In this document: positions 22,956 to 33,172 of the stretch, piece after piece | How the letters are laid out: each line of letters begins with the position of its first letter | Numbering within the stretch: position 1 is the first letter of the stretch | Assembly (NCBI RefSeq): GCF_021462225.1 | Contig: NC_061801.1 | Location: 10,226,125 to 10,290,124, forward strand | Origin: Girardinichthys multiradiatus | Taxonomy: Eukaryota; Chordata; Actinopteri; Cyprinodontiformes; Goodeidae | Direction of reading: 5' to 3' | DNA: 64,000 nt | Translations under genes and position numbers: made by a program | Notes under the pieces: model-generated | The model's database searches: none | Told to the model about the DNA's origin: nothing | What the model saw: the letters and a program-made list of their open reading frames with translations, nothing else

Positions 22956-24359
22956 GTTTGCACCTCTCAGTCACCATACTTGTCCCAAAGGCAAACCTTT
23001 CTTGAATAGATGTAGAAACGATTCCATCCAAAAAACATGAAACTATAGTTGAAAAAATGAAAACACGTGTATGCAAAGACATCTAGTGGTGTCCAAATGT
23101 GACTAAAAGAGGACTGGAGTTGATGAAATGAACTAATCAAGTCTGACTTGACAATGTTTAGGCCAAATTTGGATTAAACTTATGGACATTCCATTGTTTG
23201 AAATAAAGAATCTATCCAAACGACAGCACAGAACATCCCACCTCTTGAGATGGACTGGAAATATTGTGGCATTTTAATTCGTGTAAGATCTTATGCCATG
23301 AGATCTTGTTAAACCTCTATTAATGGATCTTTTCACCAAAGAACCAGTACTTTTGAATAAAGCTATCCAAGTCTAGAATGTCGAGAGCTTTCCATTGTGC
23401 GAGTTCAGCTAACAGGATGTAATCGCTAACATGTATGAGGACTTCTATGATATCATTTCTCCAAAATGAAGTTTTAAGGCATTATTACAGTAAAAGCATT
23501 TGTAAAAATATGTTTCTCAACCCACAAATAGATTGAGACAGCTTGTAAATGAATAAAGTAACTACAGAATTCACAATAAGAAAGGGGTTATAATCTTCGA
23601 CCCTATGCATGTTCTTGTCTCAACCAAATGTAGACTCTTCAGTTGTGAGAGTGAGTTTGATGCAGCCCTTTGCCTGATGTGCATAACTTGTAAGGAAGTT
23701 GGACAGTTTTTCGATCTGGTTGAATAGAGCTGAATTTCTCTGCTGACATTCATCCTGCACTTTAAGGTGTCTCATCCAAAAGTGATAGTTCATTACAGTG
23801 TGTGATTAGACCCTCTCCAGTCACGCCATCAGCAAACTACTAATGTGTGAACAGAGCTCATCAGTGATCTGAGCACAAATTGCACTTTATGAGTAATTTT
23901 CAGAGTGCTGCAGTCCTGGAAATGCTCCAAACGTACTTCAAAGACATGAAGTGTAATTAGATGGAGTTCAGTTCTTGGACTGCAGGCTTTTCTGACATCA
24001 AGGAAACGTATCATTAATCACTAGGTGCATAGTTTATTGGCAATTGATCGCAGTTTTGCTTTAAACTGTTTCTCATTCTAAATTTGATTGTAATTGTAAT
24101 ATAAGATTGTTGCAAGTTGTGTAAGTTTTTTGACTCTAATTCAAAACCTACCTGGGTGCACAACCTCAAATGTTTTGTCCACATAGCATCTAAATAGCAT
24201 TAATTTGTATACTAAATTACTAAAACTTAAATGTAAGACCTCTGCAATGCTGTAAATGAATGTGATGTTAAATGTTTTTTGAGACATGTTTGAACTGAAT
24301 TTTATTAGTGTCCTATATGTATAATAATGTAATAATATATCTTGTGTCCGTCCATCCTG
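22956..24359. other. Non-coding intron
   Basis: AT-rich with no recognised element. Short ORFs at 22888-23082, 23571-23753 and 23829-24014 have no domain and are judged to be chance. Confidence 0.4.
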
Positions 24360-25116
24360 TTAAGCCCTAAGGGGTTTTAGAGTAATTTCCGCCTGAAATT
24401 ACATAACTTAAAGTATAGCTCCACAACTACAAGAACTACATGCAAACCTTTGGTATCTGTGTAAAGGTAAGACATAAATGAATATATTTCAAGTGGAACC
24501 ACTGTTGCAACTGTTACTATGTTTGATTTACTCATGATTAAACACAGAAAATGTTCTACTTTTTGGCCCTCGCCTTCATTTTTTTTCTAAATAAACATTG
24601 TAAAACACCATGAAAATCCTTTGGAAATCCTTGGAGAACCCCCAAGTTGTATTCATCAACATCTTGGCTATAACTGCAGCAAATGTAGACTGAATCAGTT
24701 GAAGCATTTATGTTCCACAAAGGTTTTAGTGGGCAATGTGGCAGGCGGAGATAGGATTTCGGCACAATTTAGCCAAATGTGCCAAAACTGTGCCGAATGT
24801 GTTTTTTACTTCATAAAAGGGAATCTGGTCAAATAAAAGTACTGATTACCATTGTAGGAGTCATTCTGCATATGACATAGCCTTTGGTCATGACATTTAC
24901 CCTGTGTATCATCAAAATGTATCATTGTGCACTGCATAATATCAATATAATGAATACAAATCAAGTTGAATTGTATAGTTTCATCTCCAAACAATAGGAT
25001 TTTATTGAAAACAAGAATATTCAATTGAAAACAATGTCAAGAAATGTGTTAAAAGCAGTTATGTATAAAAAAAACTGTGCAAACATGTTGAAAACCGTAA
25101 CCCTAACACTGTTGTT

Positions 25117-25260
25117 GTGACTATGAATATGAATATTATTTAATATTTAATATTAATACTTTAATATTTTATCAAATAATATTTCGGTCTGTAAAGGGTT
25201 GTCCTGTGAATACCAGCCCAGCCCGGTGGTATTAGGACTGTAATGACACATCAGGCTTAT
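25117..25260 (+). repeat. AT-rich dispersed repeat, + strand copy (third of three)
   Basis: Starts TGTTGTGACTATGAATATGA and contains ATTTTATCAAATAATATTTC, GGTCTGTAAAGGGTTGTCCT and GTGAATACCAGCCCAGCCCG, matching 19705-19800 and the inverse of 2265-2396. Confidence 0.72.
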
Positions 25261-25410
25261 TTTGTAACTACAATGGTGTGCAGAATAGACGTCTCACCTC
25301 AAAGAAGAAGATAAAGGCTCAAGCGAAGTGATGGTAGGCTGGGTCCTTTGTGTTTCAGATGGTCCTGCTAGGTCCTGGCTGTAAAAAATACAGAAATAGG
25401 GTTATTCTTT

Positions 25411-25800
25411 TTCTGATTACAAGATAATAAATTATTTATTATTGTACTGCAAAAATAACTAAACAACGTAAAAACCAGGTCTGTAATGCTGTAACAGTAA
25501 AGTGGTATTGGTAATATATCAATGACGTAACAGCTTCATGTAGTGTTGTTGCACGTGGGGTTGGGGGTGTAGTGTTGTTGCAAAGTTTTCTGATTACAAG
25601 ATAATAAATTATTTCTTACTGTACTGCAAAAATAACTAAATAACATAAAAACCAGGTCTGTAATGCTGTAACAGTAAAGTGGTCTTGGTAAAGTATCAAT
25701 GATGTAACAGCTGTTTTCCCTTTGTTCTGCACGCGGGGATGGGGATGTAGTTATTTGCAAAGTTTTGCAATTACAGGATAGTAAATTGTCTCAGAATTTA
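25411..25800. repeat. 177-bp tandem repeat, two full units and a partial third
   Basis: TTCTGATTACAAGATAATAA starts units at 25411 and 25588; a third start (TTGCAATTACAGGATAGTAA) lies at 25765, giving a constant 177-bp period. Each unit includes CTGCAAAAATAACTAAA and CCAGGTCTGTAATGCTGTAA. Only the start of unit 3 remains. Confidence 0.9.
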
Positions 25801-25845
25801 TTATTTTGTGATAAGTTATTATTCATTATAAAGTAACAGTATAAC

Positions 25846-25980
25846 TTACTCATGAACTGGGTCCATAAGAAAATATTCCTCTTCTTCCTCCGCTTCAGAA
25901 ATCTCGCTGCTGTCTGATGATTCTTCTATGTCAACATCACTGTTGTTCCAAAGTTGTTCTAAGGCTTCAAAAACGGTCAT
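25846..25980 (-). pseudogene. piggyBac-like transposase N-terminal exon
   Basis: ATG at 25980 (minus) opens a 44-codon frame: MTVFEALEQLW, then an acidic serine-rich run (SDVDIEESSDSSEISEAEEE), ending at TAA in the context GA|GTAAGT, a good splice donor (exon end 25850). Acidic leaders with the EALE.L pattern start many piggyBac transposases. The DDD catalytic domain is not found downstream on this strand, so this is the surviving first exon of a deleted copy. A host gene fragment is the alternative. Confidence 0.5.
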
Positions 25981-26534
25981 TTTCCTCTTATGTGCAAATA
26001 TAAATATTGGTGTTCAAGGGAAAAAAAATCACCACCGAAAGATATGCCAAAAACAACTTGCCAAGCGTTGTGTGGAGCGGTGCGTAAAACACAGCGCAAA
26101 GCAACTGTGAATCTGGATTTTACTACCTGCGTTACGCACGGAAATTGCGTCTCCGGACAATGTCTCACAAAGTCACATGATACCCTGTTGGAAAGGGGAG
26201 AGTCTGTAATTTTCAATGATACCAGCCGTGGGGTGTGTGGCAACAACATGTGTGTTTACTGTAGCGTTTTTCTGGTTTAGTCAGCAACTTCCGGTGGATC
26301 TTGAAATGGCATCTTGTGTTTTTAAATTGCCGCCAAACTGAACATATTTGTCGAAAACTAAGTTGGTGGTTCATTTTAGAAGCATTAAAGACTCATCTTG
26401 CAAGGGGTTTAGAAAAAAAACAATTGCTGTTTGACCTACTTTTAGAGATGGCGAAAGATGAATGCCATTGTTTTCAGCCCGCTGGCAGGCCGGCCAGGCT
26501 TAACTGGTTATAGCCACTATATTGGTGCTGGGTT

Positions 26535-26785
26535 TGTGGGGGGTGCTTTTGTCCAGCGGTGGGCGAAAAGCAGGATACACCCTGGATAGGTCATCAGTCC
26601 ATCACAGAGCAACACAGAGATACACACAGACAGACAATGATGCTCACAAACACTCAGACCTACGGACAAACTAGAAAGACCAATTAAGCTAAAAGCATGA
26701 ATATTTTGATCTGTCGGAGGAACCTAGAGTATACAGAAAGAAGCAACCGAGGAACCACCTAGGCTCAAGCCTCTTTGGAGGTGAG
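26535..26785 (-). repeat. tRNA-SINE fragment, same family as 16816-17175
   Basis: The + strand text GCAGGATACACCCTGGATAG, CATCAGTCCATCACAGAGCA and CAACACAGAGATACACACAG matches the body of the SINE at 16816. The tRNA-like head is missing. Confidence 0.65.
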
Positions 26786-27150
26786 GAACTTAGGAACCTC
26801 GTAACTACTTCCAAGCATGGTGAAGGCAGCATCATACTGAGGGTCTGTTTTGCCACCAGTGGTATTGGTTCACTGCACAAAATGGTAGGAACAATAGAGA
26901 TGGAGGACTATCTCCAGATTTTTCAACATTACCTTAAATTAAACAGTTCAGTGGTTAAACATGGATAAAACTAGATGTTTCAACTGAATAAAGATTCCAA
27001 ATACATCTGGTCTTTGAATGGTTAAAACAGACTAACTTTAAGCTTCTATTATGACTCTGAACTCAATCATGTTGAAAATATATTAACTGTCTTTAAAAAT
27101 CAAGTTTATGCCATGAAGCCCACCAGTTTTAATGACATTTACCACACCTT
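26786..27150 (+). pseudogene. Degenerate Tc1-like remnant
   Basis: Faint transposase traces occur: CATGGTGAAGGCAGCATCAT, GGTATTGGTTCACTGCACAA and a decayed CTGAACTCAATCATGTTGAA (SP.ENxx region). No frame is open for more than a few tens of codons. Confidence 0.5.
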
Positions 27151-27435
27151 TACTTCTCACAGGACATGACAATGCATTTTTTAAATTTTCACTCTAAAAG
27201 TCAGTGACTTCACATGGTGTGTTTTCAATTAATTATTTTCTTTCCTTTTTTCCATCTCAGCATACCATTCATTGCTGTTAGATTGCTCTTTTATAGGTTT
27301 CATTTTAAGGTTTGACTTCCTGAGTGTAAAAATGCTCTTTCAGCTATTATAACAAAGAAATGCTGCAGTTACTGGTAACACATTTTAATCAATTTAAACA
27401 GTCTCTTTGTTTTATTTTCCTTTATGTCCCCACAG

Positions 27436-27725
27436 ATTCCCTCTACTGAGTTCTGACAGGACTGTGGAGCTTCCTAATTTCAGATAGTGTGTCCATCTGA
27501 GCTGTCTGGTTACTCCCATCCAGTGGAAGTAGACATGATTATTTAAGCATTAGTTATCTGGCAGCTGGTTACCTTTCAAAGCTTATAAACTGTTTTCCAC
27601 CTCACTTTCTCTTAAAAAGAGCATCAGTAAGAAAACAGGTACTTCAAATTTGCTGTACCTCATGCAATAGAAAAGCTATAAAATCGAAGTAAAATACATT
27701 TAGTGCCAGCTCTCCTTGTGCGAAG
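27436..27725 (+). other. sv2c: Probable 5'UTR part of the sv2c start-codon exon, with splice acceptor
   Basis: A pyrimidine-rich tract (TTTGTTTTATTTTCCTTTAT) runs into CCCCACAG, ending at 27435, which is a good acceptor. The 290 bases from there to the ATG have no other strong acceptor, apart from a weaker CATGCAATAG ending near 27669. In mammalian SV2 genes the start codon lies in the second exon after a non-coding exon 1, which fits this arrangement. The exact 5' boundary is inferred. Confidence 0.6.
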
Positions 27726-28323
27726 ATGGATGAAGCACCTAACAACAGGACCTCCTTGGTCAAAGGTGCCAAGGACATTGCAAAGGAAGCCAAGAGGCAT
27801 GCTGCCAAAAATTTCAACAAAGCTGCTGATCGTGCCTCTGATGAATACTCTGGCCAACGCAGCTACAACCGCTTTCACAATGAGGATGACAACTACAACG
27901 TATACACTCAGCCAGACGGTCAATATGGTGACAATGCAGCCAATGACGAGGACGGGGCGTCCAGTGATGCGACAGAGGGTCATGATGACGAAGACGAGAT
28001 CTATGAGGGAGAGTACCAAGGTGTTCCGGCCTACAACGATGGGAAGCCCCGGGACGGGCAAGTGGCTCTGGGCCAGCCAGTTTCAGATAGCCTTAAGAGC
28101 CAAAAGGATCTGGAAAACGAGAGGCAGGCAGATGAGGAGGAGCTGGCTCAGCAATATGAGCTGATCATGCAAGAGTGTGGCCATGGGAGGTTCCAGTGGC
28201 AACTGTTCTTTGTGCTCGGACTGGCACTTATGTCCGATGGTGTGGAAGTTTTTGTAGTGGGGTTCGTCCTGCCTAGTGCTGAGACAGACATGTGTGTCCC
28301 CAACTCTGGTGCTGGATGGCTTG
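27726..28323 (+). CDS. sv2c: sv2c first coding exon: SV2C N-terminus and TM1
   Basis: This exon encodes residues 1-199 plus one base of codon 200 of a synaptic vesicle glycoprotein 2. SV2 proteins are 12-TM major-facilitator-like proteins of synaptic vesicles that bind synaptotagmin and tune regulated secretion. The ATG at 27726 opens a cytoplasmic tail with the SV2 block KGAKDIAKE (residues 13-21), an acidic stretch, the family hallmark ATEGHDDEDEIYEGEYQG (82-99), and ECGHGRFQW leading into TM1 (about 157-182, with DGVEVFVVGFVLPSAE). The RTSLVKGAKD start, ADEEELAQQYELIMQE and the SAETDMCVPNSGAGWLG end fit SV2C better than SV2A or SV2B; this paralogue call rests on remembered family sequences. 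The exon ends at a consensus donor, G|GTAAGTG at 28324, in phase 1. The frame is open with no disruption. The two teleost duplicates (a or b) cannot be separated here. Confidence 0.93.
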
Positions 28324-28329
28324 GTAAGT

Positions 28330-29640
28330 GTTCTATTCAATTTAATACTGAATGAATATACAAAACCACCGCAAGCCATTCTCCATTATGTTATTCATTA
28401 GGTTTTTAAATGTCATTCCTATCAATGTGGAGTGCCTTTCATTCTCTCATAGTTGCAATACACCTACAACTATTTATTACAAGACAGTCAAGTCATGTTG
28501 GAGGTGAGAATGAAAACAAAAACTTCAAGTTCAGCATAACAGAACATGCTCTCCTAAAGCACGTCAAGTGGCTGCAACTATGCAGAGGAGTGCTCCAAAA
28601 GGTGCGCCATTATATGTGATCAACAAGTGGTGGCACTGAAAGCAAAATAGTATTTTAGCCTGGTATCTTTCACAAGAAATCAAAGTGGGAATTCCAATGT
28701 CCCCAGTTGTAGTTTTTGATCACAATTTTGTTTGTTTTTGTTGATAACATTAGCATATATATAGAGAAAATGTGTGGTGTCCTAGTTTATTAACTGATTT
28801 ACTGGAATTGAATATCCTGTTTGTGGTTGTGAGCTGATATAGATCTAACTCAGCTGCCCAAATCAACCCGGTCTCTCAGTTATTTTCATGCACATTTAGG
28901 GTAACTTAAGATTTTAGCGATCATTTAATCCACAAAGCCCTTGCAAAGCAGGTTTTGCTCCTCAAAAATGTTTTTTTTTTTGCTTGGCAGTGCAATTTAA
29001 GTGCTGAAGCTGTTTGCTGATATTTAAATGGGGCATGCGTTCAAACAAATTACATTCACAAGGCATCTCTGTAATCTGTAATAATACTTTGTCAAAACGT
29101 GTATAAAATCCTTTTGCTGTTTTGTCAAATTAATTACTTTCAATTATTAACCTTGCTTTCATTTAATATGCATTAAAACATCACTAATGCATTCAAAAAT
29201 GCCATCCTGTATGTTCTGTTCAGTTTCTGGTTCCTACTTTATTAGTTTATCTGGAACCCTATGAGGACACTTTTTCTTATTCTCTCTTTAGTTTTGTTAA
29301 ATGTTATGTTAGGTTCAGCTAGACTTTGAAGCAAGAACTACTTTGACCCTTTTTTTTAAATTTTGCAAATAGCTTGCACTTGTTGGAGTTGGGATTTTGT
29401 TTTGTGCTTTTTACTTTGTTGATTAAAGACGGAGAGCTAATTGTTCCAATTGACTGGTGATTTTGGAGAAATGTATATATTGTGGAAAAAACTTAAATAT
29501 TTATAGTCATTACAGTTGCCGCATTTTAGTGGAAATTTGGCTGTTCATCTTTTATATAAAATGTAAATTCATTATTTTTCTGGAATTCAAAATCAATATA
29601 ATGTGTCCCAGCCTGTGAACATATACCTATTTACTATCAA
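28330..29640. other. Non-coding part of the sv2c intron
   Basis: AT-rich sequence directly after exon 1. Short frames (28410-28619) are not credible. No element is recognised. Confidence 0.45.
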
Positions 29641-29645
29641 TTTAA

Positions 29646-31441
29646 CACAATTCAATTCAATTCAATTCAAAAATACTTTATTAATCCCAAAGGGAAATTA
29701 AATGTTGTTATAGCTCATATTATGAAGGTTTCCTCAAAGAAACGTTGTAGATGCTGATGGCTGTGGGCAGGAAGGATCTCCTGTAGCGCTCAGTCTTACA
29801 GCAGATCTGAAGAAGCCTGAAGACACTCTGTTGTTGTAGGACAGTCTCATGAAGAGGATGCTCAGGGTTCTCCATAATGTTCTTCATTTTATGAAGAATC
29901 TGTCTTTCCACAATGATCTCCAGAGGTTCCAGATGAGTCCCCACAACAGAACCAGCCTTTTTTATCAGCTTGTTGAGCTTTTTTAAGTCCCTGGCTCTGA
30001 TGCTGCTTCCCCAGCAGATGATGGCAGAAGAGATCACACTCTCCACAACATACTTATAGAAGATATGCAGCATCTTGCTGCAAACACCAAAGGACCTAAG
30101 CTTCCTCAAGAAGTACAGTCTGTCCTGTCCCTTCTTGTAGATGACTTCACAGTTGCATCTCCACTCTAGTCTGTTGTCCAGGTGAACACCGAGGTATTTA
30201 TACTCCTCCACCACCTCCACCTCTTCTCCCATGATAGAAATAGGTTTTGACTTATTCCTGTTTCTCTTAAAATCTACAATCATCTCCTTTGTTTTAATCA
30301 CGTTCAAAATGAGATGATTGTTTCCACACCATGCCACAAAGCGGTCCACCCCCTTCCTGTACTCAGCTTCTTGTCCATCTCTGATCCACCCCACAACTGC
30401 ATAATCATCCGAGTATTTCTGCAGATGACAGGAGTCTGTCTTGTACTGGAAGTCTGAGGTGTACAGAGTGAAAAGGAATGGTGAGAGTACAGTCCCCTGT
30501 GGTGCTCCTGTGCTGCTGACTACCTGGTTAGACTCACAACCCTTCAGTCTCACAAACTGTGGTCTGTTTGTCAGGTAGTCTTTGATCCAGTAGATTGTTG
30601 AGGCCTCCAGCTGAGTCTTCTGGAGTTTCTGACAAAGCATATCAGGTTGGATTGTATTAAATGCACTGGAGAAATCAAAGAACATGATCCTCACAGTGCT
30701 GCTGGCTTTGTCGAGATGACAGTGGGTTTGTTGAAGCAGGTGTATGATGGCATCTTCAACTCCAACTCCACAGCGATAAGCAAACTGAAGGGGGTCCTGA
30801 TGGTTTACTGTTTGCTTACTCAGGTGGGCCAACAGGAGTCTCTCTAGGACCTTCATGATGTGAGATGCGAAGCTTGTTTCTGAACTGAATCTATTGAAGA
30901 ATGTGTTCAGTTCATTGGCTTTGTCCAGACCTCCATCAGTCTGATCACCCTTCTGCTTGAAGCCTGTGATCTTCTTCATCCCTGTCCACACATCTCTGAT
31001 ATTGTTTTGCTGGAGCTTGTTCTCCAGCTTCTTCTTGTACATCTCCTTGCTGTCTCTTATTTTGACTTTAAGTTGCTTTTGTATAATCCTCAATAATTCT
31101 CTGTCTCCCTCTCTGAAGGCTCTTTTTTTCTTGTTAAGCAGGTCCTTCAGGTCACTGGTGATCCAAGGTTTGTTATTGGGGAAGCATCTCACGGTTCTGG
31201 TGGGGATGATGTTATCCACACAGAAGTTTATATAGTCGGTTACACACTCAGTCATGGCATTGATGTCCTCTCCATGTGGCTGGCACAGTGCATCCCAGTC
31301 TGTAGCCTCAAAGCAACCTTGCAGAGCTTCTTCAGCTTCCTGTGACCATTTTCTCACAGTCCTCTTTATTACAGGTTGCCTCTGAACAAGGGGCTTATAT
31401 TTCGAGCAGAGAAAAACGATTGTGATCTGATTTGCCAACTG
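29646..31441 (-). mobile_element. Rex1/CR1-like LINE, 5'-truncated, minus strand
   Basis: Minus-strand LINE with a long pol frame (31438-29720). The 3' end reads TTTCCCTTTGGGATTAATAA, then AGTATTTTTGAATTGAATTG with a short (TTGAA)n microsatellite tail, which is typical of Rex1/CR1-group LINEs that end in repeats instead of poly(A). The endonuclease region is absent, so the copy is 5'-truncated close to the (TA)n tract. Confidence 0.85.
29720..31438 (-). pseudogene. LINE reverse transcriptase ORF with internal RT deletion
   Basis: An uninterrupted 572-codon minus frame (first codon TTG; truncated upstream). Residues about 16-180 are the EN-RT linker (RKWSQEAEEALQGCFEATDW, NKPWITSDLKDLLNKKKRAF). 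Then FFNRFSS is followed by SHIMKVLERLLLAHLSKQ, FFDFSSAFNTIQPDML (RT motif A), GAPQGTVLSPFLFTLYTSDF (motif B) and YSDDYAVVGW (motif C; YSDD in place of YADD). The C-terminal domain includes RLYFLRKLRSFGVCSKMLHI. Between FSSETS and SHIMKV the conserved RT fingers that normally carry the PDG and NDYRPVALT-like motifs are missing, so an in-frame internal deletion is inferred. The protein is probably inactive. Confidence 0.85.
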
Positions 31442-31486
31442 AAACGTTCAAGTAAAAGAAATAAATAATAAAAAAATAATAATAAT

Positions 31487-31489
<3 letters not shown>

Positions 31490-31562
<73 letters not shown>
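31490..31562. repeat. (TA)n microsatellite
   Basis: About 36 TA units, resuming as TATATATATA after the Tc1 element at 33173. The transposon therefore inserted into the microsatellite, which offers many TA targets. Confidence 0.97.
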
Positions 31563-31565
<3 letters not shown>

Positions 31566-33172
31566 GTCCTTCTCAAAATATTAGCATATTGTGATAAAGT
31601 TCATTATTTTCCATAATGTTATGATGAAAATTTAACATTCATATATTTTAGATTCATTGCACACTAACTGAAATATTTCAGGTCTTTTATTGTCTTAATA
31701 CGGATGATTTTGGCATACAGCTCATGAAAACCCGAAATTCCTATCTCACAAAATTAGCATATTTCATCCGACCAATAAAAGAAAAGTGTTTTTAATACAA
31801 AAAACATCAACCTTCAAATAATCATGTACAGTTATGCACTCAATACTTGGTCGGGAATCCTTTGGCAGAAATGACTGCTTCAATGCGGCGTGGCATGGAG
31901 GCAATCAGCCTGTGGCACTGCTGAGGTCTTATGGAGGCCCAGGATGCTTCGATAGCGGCCTTTAGCTCATCCAGAGTGTTGGGTCTTGAGTCTCTCAACG
32001 TTCTCTTCACAATATCCCACAGATTCTCTATGGGGTTCAGGTCAGGAGAGTTGGCAGGCCAATTGAGCACAGTGATACCATGGTCAGTAAACCATTTACC
32101 AGTGGTTTTGGCACTGTGAGCAGGTGCCAGGTGGTGCTGAAAAATGAAATCTTCATCTCCATAAAGCTTTTCAGCAGATGGAAGCATGAAGTGCTCCAAA
32201 ATCTCCTGATAGCTAGCTGCATTGACCCTGCCCTTGATAAAACACAGTGGATCAACACCAGCAGCTGACACGGCACCCCAGACCATCACTGACTGTGGGT
32301 ACTTGACACTGGACTTCTGGCATTTTGGCATTTCCTTCTCCCCAGTCTTCCTCCAGACTCTGGCACCTTGATTTCCGAATGACATGCAGAATTTGCTTTC
32401 ATCCGAAAAAAGTACTTTGGACCACTGAGCAACAGTCCAGTGCTGCTTCTCTGTAGCCCAGGTCAGGCGCTTCTGTCGCTGTTTCTGGTTCAAAAGTGGC
32501 TTGACCTGGGGAATGCGGCACCTGTAGCCCATTTCCTGCACACGCCTGTGCATGGTGGCTCTGGATGTTTCTACTCCAGACTCAGCCCACTGCTTCCGCA
32601 GGTCCCCCAAGGTCTGGAAACGGCCCTTCTCCACAATCTTCCTCGGGGTCCGGTCACCTCTTCTCGTTGTGCAGCGTTTTCTGCCACACTTTTTCCTTCC
32701 CACAGACTTCCCACTGAGGTGCCTTGATACAGCACTCTGGGAACAGCCTATTCGTTCAGAAATTTCTTTCTGTGTCTTACCCTCTTGCTTGAGGGTGTCA
32801 ATAGTGGCCTTCTGGACAGCAGTCAGGTCGGCAGTCTTACCCATGATTGGGGTTTTGAGTGATGAACCAGGCTGGGAGTTTTAAAGGCCTCAGGAATCTT
32901 TTGCAGGTGTTTAGAGTTAACTTGTTGATTCAGATGATTAGGTTCATAGCTCGTTTAGAGACCCTTTTAATGATATGCTAATTTTGTGAGATAGGAATTT
33001 TGGGTTTTCATGAGCTGTATGCCAAAATCATCCGTATTAAGACAATAAAAGACCTGAAATATTTCAGTTAGTGTGCAATGAATCTAAAATATATGAATGT
33101 TAAATTTTCATCATGACATTATGGAAAATAATGAACTTTATCACAATATGCTAATATTTTGAGAAGGACCTG
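31563..33172 (-). mobile_element. Tc1 DD34E element with long TIRs (copy 1, minus strand)
   Basis: 1610 bp, flanked by TA on both sides. Both ends begin CAGGTCCTTCTCAAAATATT, and inverted similarity extends about 200 bp to TCTCACAAAATTAGCATAT. That inner block echoes the outer AAAATATTAGCATATTG, so the ends have the IR/DR layout seen in Sleeping Beauty-type Tc1 elements. The two TIRs differ by only a few bases, suggesting fairly recent insertion. Confidence 0.95.
31840..32844 (-). CDS. Tc1 DD34E transposase, full length but second catalytic Asp changed to His
   Basis: 334 codons from an ATG at 32844, starting MGKTADLTAVQKATIDTLKQ, with no stop. Residues about 1-110 hold the paired-like DNA-binding domain (QKEISERIGCSQSAVSRHLS is a clear HTH). 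GRKKCGRKR at 49-57 is a probable AT-hook/NLS-like basic patch. The catalytic domain has D148 (KVLFSDESKF) and E273 (SPDLNPIENLW). The middle motif reads FQHHLAPAHSA, with His at 238 where the sister copy at 41495 has Asp (codon GAC to CAC). The 238-273 spacing leaves 34 residues, as in DD34E. With the metal-binding Asp lost, catalysis is predicted to fail though the ORF is intact. Confidence 0.93.
   Translation of the reverse strand: MGKTADLTAVQKATIDTLKQEGKTQKEISERIGCSQSAVSRHLSGKSVGRKKCGRKRCTTRRGDRTPRKIVEKGRFQTLGDLRKQWAESGVETSRATMHRRVQEMGYRCRIPQVKPLLNQKQRQKRLTWATEKQHWTVAQWSKVLFSDESKFCMSFGNQGARVWRKTGEKEMPKCQKSSVKYPQSVMVWGAVSAAGVDPLCFIKGRVNAASYQEILEHFMLPSAEKLYGDEDFIFQHHLAPAHSAKTTGKWFTDHGITVLNWPANSPDLNPIENLWDIVKRTLRDSRPNTLDELKAAIEASWASIRPQQCHRLIASMPRRIEAVISAKGFPTKY

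Larger units (their letters stand above)
24360..26503 (-). mobile_element. TTAA-bounded piggyBac-like remnant
   Basis: TTAA at 24360-24363 followed by GCCCTAAGG, and inward from TTAA at 26500-26503 GCCTGGCC, give short similar ends with piggyBac-type target sites. A minus-strand start exon at 25980 encodes an acidic leader like those of piggyBac transposases. No catalytic core is found, so it would be non-autonomous. The end match is short, so boundaries are tentative. It also contains the third AT-rich repeat copy and the 177-bp tandem. Confidence 0.5.

Noticed and set aside
25990..26280. 96-codon Cys-rich + strand ORF
   Set aside because: It lies antisense and upstream of the piggyBac-like exon inside the TTAA-bounded element, with no recognisable domain.
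27703..28164. Overlapping + strand frame across the sv2c exon (Met/Thr/Arg-rich)
   Set aside because: It is the out-of-frame shadow of the SV2C coding frame.
30647..31235. Plus-strand ORFs within the LINE
   Set aside because: Shadow frames of the minus-strand reverse transcriptase.
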